From assembly GCF_017583045.1 (NCBI RefSeq), contig NZ_JAGFBF010000004.1:1-64000 (forward strand): a stretch of DNA of 64,000 nt, written 5' to 3'. Both the position numbers and the translations under genes were made by a program. Positions 8,446 through 17,194 of the stretch are shown here, piece after piece (position 1 is the first letter of the stretch; the number at the start of each line of letters is the position of its first letter). Source of the DNA: Leucobacter tardus. Lineage in GTDB: Bacteria; Actinomycetota; Actinomycetes; Actinomycetales; Microbacteriaceae. The notes beneath the pieces are model-generated. The model saw only the letters and a program-made list of their open reading frames with translations. It was not told where the DNA came from and did no database searches.

Positions 8446-8473
8446 TTGACCTGTCCGGGATGCGATGTAACGA
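8446..8473 (+). promoter_or_regulatory. Promoter of the phosphate transporter gene
   Basis: TTGACC (-35, 8446-8451) and TAACGA (-10, 8468-8473) are 16 bases apart, and the -10 box ends seven bases before the GTG start at 8481. The last PHO repeat touches the -35 element, the usual position for PhoP activation. Confidence 0.6.
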
Positions 8474-8480
8474 TGATCCG

Positions 8481-9785
8481 GTGGAATTCACCCTGATCGT
8501 CCTGCTGGTCATCGCTCTGGCACTGTTCTTCGATTTCACGAACGGATTTCACGACACCGCGAACGCGATGGCGACGCCGATCGCCACGGGAGCGCTGAAG
8601 CCGAAGACGGCGGTCCTCCTCGCGGCGGTGCTGAATCTGGTCGGTGCGTTCCTCTCGACGGAGGTCGCCAGGACCATCTCGGACGGGCTCATCAACGAGG
8701 GCGACGGCGGAGTCCTGATCACTCCGGAAATGATCTTCGCCGGCCTCATCGGTGCGATCGTGTGGAACCTCGTGACGTGGCTGTACGGGTTGCCGTCCAG
8801 CTCGTCGCACGCGCTGTTCGGCGGCCTCATCGGCGCGGCGATCGTGGGGGCCGGGTTCCAGGCCATCAACGGCGGTGTCTTCCTCTCGAAGATCATCCTG
8901 CCGATGCTCGCCGCACCGCTGACCGCCGGACTCGTGGCGTTCACCGCCACGAAGATCGCCTACTCGATCACCCGTCGTCACGATGGGAAGAAGGACGGGC
9001 GCGGGCGGTTCCGCTACGCTCAGATCGCTTCGTCCTCGCTGATCGCTCTCGCGCACGGCACGAACGACGCGCAGAAGACGATGGGCGTCATCACCCTGAC
9101 CCTCGTCGCGGCGAACCTGCAGGAGCCGGGCACCGGCCCCCACTTCTGGGTGATCGCGTCGTGCGCGTTCGCCATCGCCCTGGGTACGTACTCCGGCGGA
9201 TGGCGCATCATCAGGACACTCGGGGCGGGCCTCACCCAGGTCAAGCCGGCGCAGGGCTTCGCCGCCGAGACGAGCACCGCCGCGACGATCCTCGCCTCCA
9301 GCCACCTCGGTTTCGCGCTCTCGACCACGCAGGTCGCGTCGGGATCGGTGATCGGTTCGGGTCTCGGGCGCCGCGGCTCGAGCGTGCGCTGGCGCGCCGT
9401 CGGCCGCATCAGTCTCGGCTGGCTCTTCACCCTGCCCGCCTCGGCGGCGGTGGGTGCCATCGCCGCACTGGTCGCTCATATCGGTTTCTGGGGCATCATC
9501 GCGAACGCGGTCTTCGGCCTCGGATTCATTCTCTTCATCTTCTGGCGGTCGCAGCGCAACAAGGTGGATTCGTCGAACGCGATCCCGGTGCCGGACGTCG
9601 CCGAGTCGGGGTACGCCGTCCGCGTGCGCAAGGGCAAGAAGATCCGCAAGGTGAAGACGGAGACCGGAACCGTCCCGCCGCTCACCCCGGTCGCTCAGTC
9701 CGCGGTACGTGATGACGAGGCCGCTCGGGCCGCGCGTGAGGCCGAACGAGAATCCGGATCGACGGGAGAGGGGTCGGCTCGATGA
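8481..9785 (+). CDS. pit: Low-affinity inorganic phosphate transporter (Pit)
   Basis: Membrane carrier of the PHO-4 family that takes up phosphate (metal-phosphate) with protons. The 434-residue protein shows the duplicated family signature: GFHDTANAMATPIATGAL near the N-terminus and ALAHGTNDAQKTMGVITL in the second half. About ten membrane segments are visible, with a basic loop and a charged C-terminal tail. The GTG at 8481 is chosen because the -10 box ends seven bases upstream; a longer reading from 8460 would start before that box. Five PhoP-type repeats upstream suggest phosphate-starvation control. Its stop overlaps the ATG of a small membrane protein. Confidence 0.9.
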   Translation: MEFTLIVLLVIALALFFDFTNGFHDTANAMATPIATGALKPKTAVLLAAVLNLVGAFLSTEVARTISDGLINEGDGGVLITPEMIFAGLIGAIVWNLVTWLYGLPSSSSHALFGGLIGAAIVGAGFQAINGGVFLSKIILPMLAAPLTAGLVAFTATKIAYSITRRHDGKKDGRGRFRYAQIASSSLIALAHGTNDAQKTMGVITLTLVAANLQEPGTGPHFWVIASCAFAIALGTYSGGWRIIRTLGAGLTQVKPAQGFAAETSTAATILASSHLGFALSTTQVASGSVIGSGLGRRGSSVRWRAVGRISLGWLFTLPASAAVGAIAALVAHIGFWGIIANAVFGLGFILFIFWRSQRNKVDSSNAIPVPDVAESGYAVRVRKGKKIRKVKTETGTVPPLTPVAQSAVRDDEAARAAREAERESGSTGEGSAR

Positions 9786-10081
9786 CGATCGAATGGATGG
9801 CATTCATCACGGTGTTCGTCGCGGCACTCGTGTCGGCCGCGGTGGTCGTGTCGCTGTATTCCCTGGGCATCCGCTTTCTGGCGATCCCCGCGCGTCCGGT
9901 TCGAGGCGCTGATGGAAGCGTCGCTCCGAACGGCCCGTCGCGCGACGATGAGAATGACGATGTCGACGCCGTCGGACGCCCGCAGTGGGCCACGGTCGCC
10001 GCGAACATCTGCTTCGTGCTGTCCGCGTGCTGCGTGCTCGTCGGGATCTTCCTCATCGTGCCCGGCCTGCACTTCTGGTGA
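9782..10081 (+). CDS. Small membrane protein coupled to pit
   Basis: A 99-residue protein with one membrane helix at each end (about residues 5-30 and 70-97) and a hydrophilic Asp/Gly-rich loop of about 40 residues between. It has no recognised family. The ATGA overlap with the pit stop codon predicts translational coupling, so an accessory role in phosphate transport is a reasonable guess from context only. Confidence 0.7.
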   Translation: MTIEWMAFITVFVAALVSAAVVVSLYSLGIRFLAIPARPVRGADGSVAPNGPSRDDENDDVDAVGRPQWATVAANICFVLSACCVLVGIFLIVPGLHFW

Positions 10082-10161
10082 GCCCCGGCAGCTTCCGTCG
10101 CACCGGCCGGACGCCTCGACGTATCCCAGCTTCAGTACGGGCCCGCGGTTAGTATTGGGGC

Positions 10162-11349
10162 GTGCCAGAAACCCCGCCATCCACTGACGCCGCGCACGAG
10201 CTTCCGCTCGGCATCCGCGTCGCGTCCGCGTGGTCCTGGCGACTCATCGTCATCGGCGTCGCGCTCGCCGGTTTCCTGTGGCTCGTCGTTCAGGTGCGGA
10301 TCATCATCATCCCGCTCCTCGTCGCGATCCTGCTCACCGCTCTGCTCGCTCCGATCGTGCACTGGTTCCAGCGCATCGGCGCACCCAAGTGGGTCGGTGT
10401 CATCGCCGCGCTCGTGTCGTTCGGCGTGGCGGTGTGGTTCCTCGTCGCCCTGATCATCCACTACTCCCGAAGCGGCTTCCTGGACCTCGCGCAACGGTCT
10501 GAGGCGCTCTGGGCGCAGTTCCTGCAGTGGATGGATTCCGAGGCGAGCTTCCTCGGTCTCGATGCCAGTCAGATCGACGACTTCGTCGTGCAGATCCAGG
10601 AGACCATTCAAGATCACCAGTCGGAGATCTGGAGCGGCGCGCTCGGCGTCGCCACCACGGCCGGGCAGTTCGTCGCCGGCTTGCTGCTCGCGATCTTCTC
10701 CCTCATCTTCCTGTTGATCGACGGCAAGAAGATCTGGTACTGGGTGCTCGGGTTCACGCCGGCGAAAGCCCACGCTCCGCTCGATACGGCGGGCGTCGCC
10801 GGATGGGTGTCTGTCGGGCAGTACGTCCGGGTGCAGATCTTCGTGGCCTTCGTCGATGCCGTGGGCATCGGTCTCGGAGCGTTCCTCCTCGGGGTGCCGC
10901 TCCCGGTGCCGATCGCGATCATCGTCTTTCTGGGCTCGTTCATCCCGTTCCTCGGCGCGATCAGCACGGGCGCGCTCGCCGTCTTCATCGCCCTCGTCTA
11001 CAACGGGCCGGTGAACGCTGCGATCATGCTCGGTGTGGTGATCCTCGTCAACCAGATCGAGGGTCACGTGCTGCAGCCGCTCGTGATGGGCAGTGCCGTC
11101 AAGGTGCACCCGCTCGGGGTGGTGCTCGTCGTCTCGGCCGGTGCGCTCGTCGCCGGTATTCCCGGCGCTCTGTTCGCCGTGCCGTTCGCGGCCTCTGCGA
11201 ATTCGATCGTGAATGCGCTCGTCGCACGCGAGTGGGATCCAGACTCCGATCCGGTTGCCGAATACCATCTGCAGAACAAGAAACGACAGCGTGTGCGCAG
11301 CCGTGCCCGCTGGGTGGCGCGTCTGAGGCGCAGAGAGGGAAGTGCATGA
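10162..11349 (+). CDS. AI-2E family transporter (UPF0118)
   Basis: Polytopic membrane protein of 395 residues in the AI-2E/PerM family, whose members include exporters of small molecules and Na+/H+ antiporters; the family name does not prove autoinducer transport. About eight helices are seen, with the conserved GSFIPFLGAI and NQIEGHVLQPLVMG motifs in the C-terminal half and a basic tail. GTG start at 10162, six bases after a TAGTAT -10 box (10150-10155), so probably leaderless. Its stop codon overlaps the ATG of ilvA. LuxS lies elsewhere in the window (25.5 kb), but no link is shown. Confidence 0.85.
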   Translation: MPETPPSTDAAHELPLGIRVASAWSWRLIVIGVALAGFLWLVVQVRIIIIPLLVAILLTALLAPIVHWFQRIGAPKWVGVIAALVSFGVAVWFLVALIIHYSRSGFLDLAQRSEALWAQFLQWMDSEASFLGLDASQIDDFVVQIQETIQDHQSEIWSGALGVATTAGQFVAGLLLAIFSLIFLLIDGKKIWYWVLGFTPAKAHAPLDTAGVAGWVSVGQYVRVQIFVAFVDAVGIGLGAFLLGVPLPVPIAIIVFLGSFIPFLGAISTGALAVFIALVYNGPVNAAIMLGVVILVNQIEGHVLQPLVMGSAVKVHPLGVVLVVSAGALVAGIPGALFAVPFAASANSIVNALVAREWDPDSDPVAEYHLQNKKRQRVRSRARWVARLRRREGSA

Positions 11350-12584
11350 GCTTTCACACCCCGACCCTGGAAGACTTCGAGCGGGCGCGTGACGTGGTGC
11401 ACGCGATCACGCAGCGCACCCCGCTCGAGTCGTCGCGATATCTCGCGGAGGTGCTCGGTGTGCCGAAGGTCTACATGAAATGCGAGAACCTGCAGCGGAC
11501 CGGTGCGTACAAACTGCGCGGTGCATACAATCGTCTGTCACGGCTCACTCCGGAAGAGCGAGCCAGGGGAGTGGTCGCGGCCTCGGCGGGCAACCACGCC
11601 CAGGGTGTCGCGTTCGCGGCGAGCGAGCTCGGCATTCAGGCCACCATCTTCATGCCGTTGGGCGCCGCGCTTCCGAAGCTGCAGGCCACGCGCGACTACG
11701 GTGCCGAGGTCGTGCTCTCCGGTGCGGATTTCGCGGCGACCAACGAGGCGGCGCAGCGTTTCGTGCGTGAAACCGGGGCGCTTTTCGTGCCGCCGTTCGA
11801 TGACGATGCGGTGATCGAAGGACAGGGTACGGTCGCGTTGGAGATGTTCGAGGTAGCGCCAGAGATCGAGACGCTGATCGTCCCGATCGGCGGCGGTGGA
11901 CTCATCTCGGGCGTCGCCGCGGCGGCGAAACAGCTCGCGGCACGCGACGGGCGCGAGGTGCGGATCATCGGGGTGCAGGCGGAGAATGCGGCGCCCTACC
12001 CGGTCTCCCTCGAGCAAGGGGAACCCGTCACGGTGAAGACCCGCCCGACGATCGCGGACGGTATCGCGGTGTCGCGCCCGGGCGAGCGCAACTTCGCGTT
12101 GATCAGCGAGTACGTGGACGAAGTCGTGACGGTGAGCGACGACGACATCGCTCGAGCGATCGTCATGCTGCTCGAGCGAGCGAAGCTCGTGGTCGAACCG
12201 GCGGGAGCCGCCGGTGTCGCAGCGATGCTCGCGGGGAAGATCCACGCGAGCGGCGTCACCGCGACGGTGCTCTCCGGAGGCAACATCGACCCCCTGCTGT
12301 TGCAGCGCGTCATTGGTCATGGACTCGCGGCCTCGGCCCGGTACCTCAAACTGCGCATCCTGCTCCAGGACGTTCCCGGCCAGCTCGTGAAGACGGCGTC
12401 GATCGTGGCGGAGAACAACGCGAACGTCGTCGAAGTGATTCACACGCGGCACGCCACCGAATTGCCGATCAGTGATGTGGAACTCGAGTTGCATATCGAG
12501 ACGCGCGGAATCGAGCACGGCGAGCGCGTCATCGACGCGCTGCGGAGCGCGGGGTACACCGTGCGGGTGGGCGAGCGGTACTGA
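11346..12584 (+). CDS. ilvA: Threonine dehydratase (ammonia-lyase)
   Basis: PLP enzyme that converts threonine to 2-oxobutyrate, the first step to isoleucine. The 412-residue protein has the PLP-lysine motif ENLQRTGAYKLRGA (Lys56), SAGNHAQGVA, the glycine-rich phosphate loop GGGGLISG, and SGGNIDP. Its C-terminus has a single ACT-like regulatory domain (about residues 335-412, DVPGQLVKTASIVAENNANV), so it is the shorter, one-ACT form. The start ATG overlaps the stop of the AI-2E family gene by four bases (ATGA), and the two are probably co-transcribed. A hairpin between this gene and the convergent tetR gene can terminate both. Confidence 0.9.
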   Translation: MSFHTPTLEDFERARDVVHAITQRTPLESSRYLAEVLGVPKVYMKCENLQRTGAYKLRGAYNRLSRLTPEERARGVVAASAGNHAQGVAFAASELGIQATIFMPLGAALPKLQATRDYGAEVVLSGADFAATNEAAQRFVRETGALFVPPFDDDAVIEGQGTVALEMFEVAPEIETLIVPIGGGGLISGVAAAAKQLAARDGREVRIIGVQAENAAPYPVSLEQGEPVTVKTRPTIADGIAVSRPGERNFALISEYVDEVVTVSDDDIARAIVMLLERAKLVVEPAGAAGVAAMLAGKIHASGVTATVLSGGNIDPLLLQRVIGHGLAASARYLKLRILLQDVPGQLVKTASIVAENNANVVEVIHTRHATELPISDVELELHIETRGIEHGERVIDALRSAGYTVRVGERY

Positions 12585-12597
12585 GACATCGTTCAGC

Positions 12598-12628
12598 AGC
12601 CGGACCGGTGACGGGGATCGGTCCGGCT
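12598..12628. terminator. Hairpin between convergent ilvA and tetR
   Basis: AGCCGGACCG (12598-12607) pairs perfectly with CGGTCCGGCT (12619-12628), an 11-base loop between. It lies in the 43 bases separating the two convergent genes. There is no T tract on either side, so it is only a probable bidirectional terminator. Confidence 0.5.
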
Positions 12629-13221
12629 CAGGTTCTCGCGCCCGCTTGCGCGGCGTAGAGCCTGATCGCGCGTCGTGCATCGTCGACGGTGATGCTACCC
12701 CCGGCGACGATGTGGAGACCGTACGCGTCCTCGAGGGCGACGAGGTTCATCGCAGTGTCTTCGAGAGGCCCGGTGAGCGAGAACTCGCCGGACGCGACTC
12801 CGTCCTCGAGAATCTCGCGATACAGCTGCAGCTGCTCGCGATAGAGCTGCTGGACCAGCTGATCGTGCAGCGGTGACTTCCCGGCGAGCACGTCGAACTC
12901 GTACAGGAGGCGCATGAGCGCGTCGTCTGGGCCGCTGGGGAGACCGGCGTCGATCGCCGTGCGCAGTTTGTCCGTGGAGCTCTCCTGCTGCGCGACGAGC
13001 GCGATGCGCTCGGCGCCGACGCGCTGCATGCCGGACGCGTGCGCCTCGACGAGGATCGCCTCGAGATCGTCGTAGTAATAGAGCAGGGCGCCGCGCGTCA
13101 CCCCGGCCTGATTCGCGACGTCGGTGAGGGAGAGGTGTCGCAGACCGCGTTCGGCAGCGGCGTCCAGGGCGGCATCGATCACCTCGAGGCGTCGCCGCTG
13201 TTGGGTGTTCGGTCTGGCCAT
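12628..13221 (-). CDS. TetR family transcriptional regulator
   Basis: DNA-binding repressor of 197 residues. The N-terminal TetR HTH is clear: RLEVIDAALDAAAERGLRHLSLTDVANQAGVTRGALLYYYDD (positions 11-52). The C-terminal ligand domain is typical in size. The ATG is preceded by a CATACT -10 box (complement of 13229-13234) seven bases away, so it may be leaderless. It is divergent from the amidohydrolase/permease pair, and a 14-bp palindrome lies in that pair's promoter; control of those genes is inferred. The ligand is unknown, probably a substrate of the amidohydrolase. Confidence 0.88.
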   Translation of the reverse strand: MARPNTQQRRRLEVIDAALDAAAERGLRHLSLTDVANQAGVTRGALLYYYDDLEAILVEAHASGMQRVGAERIALVAQQESSTDKLRTAIDAGLPSGPDDALMRLLYEFDVLAGKSPLHDQLVQQLYREQLQLYREILEDGVASGEFSLTGPLEDTAMNLVALEDAYGLHIVAGGSITVDDARRAIRLYAAQAGART

Positions 13222-13273
13222 GACCCTCAGTATGCCAGTCGACGCACGCGCACGGTCCGGATCGTCGGGTTTC

Positions 13274-13301
13274 TTGACTTCTGCGTAAATTAATTTACTC
13301 T
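13274..13301 (+). promoter_or_regulatory. Promoter with TetR-type operator
   Basis: TTGACT (-35, 13274-13279) and TACTCT (-10, 13296-13301) are 16 bases apart. A perfect 14-bp palindrome GTAAATTAATTTAC (13285-13298) fills the spacer and overlaps the -10 box, so a bound dimer would block RNA polymerase. The AT-rich site stands out in a GC-rich genome. Confidence 0.65.
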
Positions 13302-13316
13302 GGAGTGAAATAACTT

Positions 13317-15056
13317 GTGAGCGTCAGGATGGACATGGTCGTCGACACCCTTTACACCGGCGGGAGCATCCGCACCTTCGATCCCGAGCACCCCTGGGCA
13401 GGGGCGCTCGGCGTGACGGGCGATCGGATCAGCTACGTCGGGCCTGCCGACGGCGCGCCCGCCGCCCGTCGTACCGTCGACCTCGCCGGTCGTCTGTTGA
13501 CGCCGGGCGTCGCGGACACGCACAATCACCTCCTCCTCGGCTTCGACGACCTCGCCGTGAGCCTCGATCAAGTGACGAGCCTCGACACCGTCCGCGCCCG
13601 GATCGCCGAGTTCGCGGAGCGGCACCCCGACCTCGAATGGATCTGCGCCGAGAACGCGCTCTATTCGGTCGTCGAAGGACGCAGGCCCCGCGCCGACGAC
13701 CTCATCGGCGTCACCGATCGCCCCGTCTTCATCACCACCTACGATCAGCATTCGGTGTGGCTCAATCGCCCGGCGCTCGCGAAACTCGGGATCCTGGACG
13801 GCGGCGACATCGCCTGGGGCAACCCTGAGCGAGACCACCGCACCGGTGAGCCGACGGGGTGGGTCACCGACTTCTACACGAGCGCGATGACCATCGCCGG
13901 ACTCGCCGAACTGCAGCGCAACATTCCGATGTACTCGCCCGACCGCCGCTACCGCAAGATCACGAACAGCCTCGATATGGCGGCCCGCTTCGGTCTGACC
14001 ACCGTCGTCGAGCCGCAGGTGCCCCTCGCCGAGCTCGACCTCTTCGACCGCGCCGAGCGCGAGGGCAGGCTGACGAGCCGCACCATCGCGGCGATCTACC
14101 ATCCGGTCGGTGCTGACGGCGACTTCCGCACGCGCATCACCGAGGCGATCCGTGAGACTCCGCAGCACGATCGCTTCGCCCTCGGGCCGGTGAAGCTCTA
14201 TGCCGACGACGTGATCGAACCGCACACCGCCGCAATGCTCGCAGACTACGCGAACCGGCCAGGGCACCGCGGTCATCCGAGTCTCGAACCGTCGGAATTC
14301 GAACGGCTGTTCGTTGAGCTCGATCGTCTGGGGTACCAGGTGCACACCCACGCCACGGGCGACTGGGGCGTTCGGATGACGCTCGACGCCATCGCCGCCG
14401 CGCAGCGCACCAACGGACGCCTCGACACGCGGCACGGCATCGTGCACGTCGAGTGTCTCGCTCCGGAGGATCTGCACCGATTCCTCGACCTGGGTGTGGT
14501 CGCCGCGATGCAGCCGCGTCATGCGTCGCCCGACCTCGTTGCGGGTACCTGGATGGAGAACGTCGGCGAGTCGCGCTGGGATCGTGCCTGGCGCTTCCGT
14601 TCGATGATCGAGTCGGGCGCGCGCGTCACGTTCTCGAGCGACTGGCAGGTCGGTGAGATGGATCCGCTCGTCGGGGTGTACAGCGCCATGACCCGTGCCG
14701 GACTCGATGGGACCGTAGCCTGGACCGCTCGCGAACGGGTCGGACTCGATGCGACGCTCCGGGCCTACACGCTCGGGGGAGCGGAGGCCTTCCATCGCGA
14801 GCACGCGCTCGGCATGCTGCGGCCGGGATATCTCGCCGACCTCGTCGTGTGGTCCGGTGACCTCTACGACATGGAACCTGCCGAGATCCTCGACCACCGA
14901 GCCGACCTGACGGTGGTCGGTGGGCACGCGATCCACGATGACCACGGCGAACTGGACGGCGTCGCCGCAGCGGCATCCGTGCAGGATCCGGCGGGCGCGG
15001 GTCAGACCTGCACCGAACCGTCCGCCGATCACCACTGCCACGACCATGCCGGATAA
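13317..15056 (+). CDS. Amidohydrolase family 3 protein
   Basis: Metal-dependent hydrolase of the amidohydrolase superfamily (Amidohydro_3 branch), 579 residues, probably cytoplasmic. The metal-binding DTHNHLLLGF motif lies near residue 67, later His residues appear in VHTHATGDWG and TRHGIVHVECL, and the catalytic Asp in FSSDWQVGEMDPL. The C-terminus ends in a His/Asp-rich tail (HHCHDHAG), possibly a metal-binding extension. Family members hydrolyse N-substituted formamides or cyclic amides; the substrate here is unknown. The start is uncertain: GTG at 13317 or ATG at 13329. It is followed after 45 bases by an amino-acid-type permease and probably controlled by the divergent TetR protein. Confidence 0.82.
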   Translation: MSVRMDMVVDTLYTGGSIRTFDPEHPWAGALGVTGDRISYVGPADGAPAARRTVDLAGRLLTPGVADTHNHLLLGFDDLAVSLDQVTSLDTVRARIAEFAERHPDLEWICAENALYSVVEGRRPRADDLIGVTDRPVFITTYDQHSVWLNRPALAKLGILDGGDIAWGNPERDHRTGEPTGWVTDFYTSAMTIAGLAELQRNIPMYSPDRRYRKITNSLDMAARFGLTTVVEPQVPLAELDLFDRAEREGRLTSRTIAAIYHPVGADGDFRTRITEAIRETPQHDRFALGPVKLYADDVIEPHTAAMLADYANRPGHRGHPSLEPSEFERLFVELDRLGYQVHTHATGDWGVRMTLDAIAAAQRTNGRLDTRHGIVHVECLAPEDLHRFLDLGVVAAMQPRHASPDLVAGTWMENVGESRWDRAWRFRSMIESGARVTFSSDWQVGEMDPLVGVYSAMTRAGLDGTVAWTARERVGLDATLRAYTLGGAEAFHREHALGMLRPGYLADLVVWSGDLYDMEPAEILDHRADLTVVGGHAIHDDHGELDGVAAAASVQDPAGAGQTCTEPSADHHCHDHAG

Positions 15057-15101
15057 CCCCGGCCCGCCCAGCGCACCCACAACGTTGTGAAGGAGCACCC
15101 G

Positions 15102-16508
15102 ATGTCCGCTCTCCCCTCCCACTCCTCGGTCGCCGCCGGCGACGATCAGCTCGCGCACGCCGCGACGCACGAGCCCGCTCGGTTGAAGCGCACGCTGAAA
15201 CTGCGGCACCTCGTCTTCATCGGCCTCGCCTACATGGCACCGCTCGCCGTATTCGACATGTTCGGCATCGTCTCCGAAGAGACGGACGGGCACGTTCCGC
15301 TCGCGTACCTGGTCGTGATGGTCGCCGTACTGTTCACCGCCTTCAGCTACTCGCGGATGGTGCGCTTCTTTCCGATCGCGGGCTCCGCATACACCTACGC
15401 CAAGGAAGCGATCAACGCGCACGTCGGCTTCCTCGTCGGATGGGTCGCGACGCTCGACTATCTCCTCCTGCCGATGATCAACGCGATCCTGTCAGGCATC
15501 TACATGGGGGCCGTGTTCCCGGATGTCCCGTTCTGGGTCTGGGTCGCGCTCACGGTCGGCATCTGCACCGCATTGAACCTCGTCGGCGTGAAACTGGCGG
15601 CGAAGATGAACGTGCTGCTCGTATCGATCCAGCTCGTCGTCGCCGTCGTGTTCGTCGTACTCGCGATCACGAACATCGTGTCGAACAGCGTGCCCGTGAC
15701 GTCGCTGCCGTTCGGGTCGAGCGACACCGCCGCGGTCTCGATCGCTGCAGGAGCGGCGATCCTCGCGCTCTCCTTCCTCGGATTCGACGCCGTCTCCACA
15801 CTCGCCGAAGAGGCTGAGCGCCCGACACGGGACATTCCGCGAGCGATCTTCATCATCGTGCTCGTCGCCGGCGCCTTCTTCATCACGGTCACCTACGTGA
15901 TGCAGTTGCTCTTTCCGGATGTCACGCAGCTCGCCGACATCGTGGGGGCTTCGCCCGAGATCGCGAAGTACATCGGCGGGGCGGCGTTCCAAGCCGTGTT
16001 CGTCGGCGGGTACATGATGGCCGTACTCGGGTGCGGCATCACCCAGCAGATGAGCGCCGCGCGACTGCTGTATGCGATGGGACGCGATGGTGCTCTGCCG
16101 CGACGATTCTTCTCGCGGGTGAACGCGCACACCGGCGTACCCGTGATGAATGTGCTCCTCGTGGCACTGGTCGCCCTGACCGCACTGTTCGTCGATCTCG
16201 ACCAGGCCGCCTCCATGATCAACTTCGGCGCCTTCATCGCATTCACCTTCGTGAATCTGTCGGTCGTGTTCACGTTCTTCCGCTTCATGCAGCGGCGCAC
16301 GGCCGGCGCGTGGTTCGGGTTCGTGCTGGTGCCCCTCGTGGGGGCCGTCATCAACGTGGCACTGTGGGTGAATCTCGATACGGTGTCGATGATCATCGGC
16401 GCGTGCTGGTTCGCTCTCGGACTCGGATACCTCATTGTGAAGACGCGCGGGTTCCGGGCGCCGGCCCCCGACCTGACCGGACCCGTCAACATCGACGTGT
16501 ACGAGTAG
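15102..16508 (+). CDS. APC family amino acid/amine permease
   Basis: Membrane transporter of the amino acid-polyamine-organocation family, 468 residues with about 12 helices. The first helix carries the family motif LVFIGLAYMAPLAVFDMFG, and GFDAVSTLAEEAERPTRDIPRAI is the typical loop after helix 6; YAMGRDGALPRRF follows helix 8. The ATG at 15102 has GAAGGAG six bases upstream, so an in-frame GTG at 15087 is rejected. Placed directly after the amidohydrolase, it likely imports that enzyme's substrate, an amine or amide (inferred). Confidence 0.87.
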   Translation: MSALPSHSSVAAGDDQLAHAATHEPARLKRTLKLRHLVFIGLAYMAPLAVFDMFGIVSEETDGHVPLAYLVVMVAVLFTAFSYSRMVRFFPIAGSAYTYAKEAINAHVGFLVGWVATLDYLLLPMINAILSGIYMGAVFPDVPFWVWVALTVGICTALNLVGVKLAAKMNVLLVSIQLVVAVVFVVLAITNIVSNSVPVTSLPFGSSDTAAVSIAAGAAILALSFLGFDAVSTLAEEAERPTRDIPRAIFIIVLVAGAFFITVTYVMQLLFPDVTQLADIVGASPEIAKYIGGAAFQAVFVGGYMMAVLGCGITQQMSAARLLYAMGRDGALPRRFFSRVNAHTGVPVMNVLLVALVALTALFVDLDQAASMINFGAFIAFTFVNLSVVFTFFRFMQRRTAGAWFGFVLVPLVGAVINVALWVNLDTVSMIIGACWFALGLGYLIVKTRGFRAPAPDLTGPVNIDVYE

Positions 16509-16527
16509 GCGCCGCGCACATGACAAG

Positions 16528-16560
16528 AGGCCCGGCCCCGCGGTGAGCGGGACCGGGCCT
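16528..16560. terminator. Terminator between permease gene and greA
   Basis: AGGCCCGG(C)CCCGC pairs with GCGGG(A)CCGGGCCT across a GGTGA loop, a stem of about 13 bp with one bulge/mismatch. It lies in the 72 bases between two convergent genes and can act on both strands. Confidence 0.7.
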
Positions 16561-16580
16561 CCGAGCGCAGCAGCGGGCTG

Positions 16581-17066
16581 CTAGCCGGTGTAGGTATCGA
16601 CCGCGACGATGCCGACCTCGATCTTCTTGCCGTTCGGGGCCTCGTAGCTGGTCGAGTCGCCGATCTTCAGGCCGAGGATCGCCGATCCGAGCGGGCTCTC
16701 GGCGCTGTAGACCTCGAGATCCGAGCCTTCGCCGAGTTCCCGGCTGCCGAGCAGGAACTTCTCCCGGTCGCCGAGGATCTCGGCGGTGATGACGGTGCCG
16801 ACCTCGACGACGCCACGGCTTTCGGGGGCGTCGCTCACGACTGCGTGCTTCAGGAGCTCGTCGAGGTCGCGGATGCGCGCCTCCATTTTGCCCTGCTCGT
16901 CTTTCGCGGCGTGGTATCCGCCGTTCTCTTTGAGGTCGCCCTCTTCGCGCGCCGCCTCGATGCGGGCGGCGATATCGCGGCGACCGGGGCCGCTCAGCTC
17001 GTCGAGCTCGGCCTTGAGTCGATCGTAGGCATCCTGGGTCAGCCAGGTCTCGTTGGATTCAGCCAT
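16581..17066 (-). CDS. greA: Transcription elongation factor GreA
   Basis: Stimulates RNA cleavage by backtracked RNA polymerase. The 161-residue protein has the coiled-coil N-domain with the acidic tip EEGDLKENGGYHAAKDEQ (about residues 42-59), whose Asp/Glu act in the polymerase secondary channel, and the C-terminal FKBP-like domain ending SPLGSAILGLKIGDS. The ATG at 17066 has GAGTGAGGA upstream; a start at 17078 adds only four residues. It is first in the conserved greA-DUF4307-mca block of Actinobacteria. Confidence 0.93.
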   Translation of the reverse strand: MAESNETWLTQDAYDRLKAELDELSGPGRRDIAARIEAAREEGDLKENGGYHAAKDEQGKMEARIRDLDELLKHAVVSDAPESRGVVEVGTVITAEILGDREKFLLGSRELGEGSDLEVYSAESPLGSAILGLKIGDSTSYEAPNGKKIEVGIVAVDTYTG

Positions 17067-17194
17067 GCTGGTCCTCACTCTCGCGGAAGCTGGTGCGACA
17101 GGTGCGCAGATGTCAACAACGCCTCGGTTTCCCGAGGCGCTGTTTCAGCGTAGCAGCCTCCGCGAGCTTCCGTGCCAGGTTGACCGCGTGTGCC

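Noticed and set aside
7185..9803. An 872-codon open frame opposite pfkA and pit
   Set aside because: Composition is typical of antisense shadows in high-GC DNA; both + strand genes are clear.
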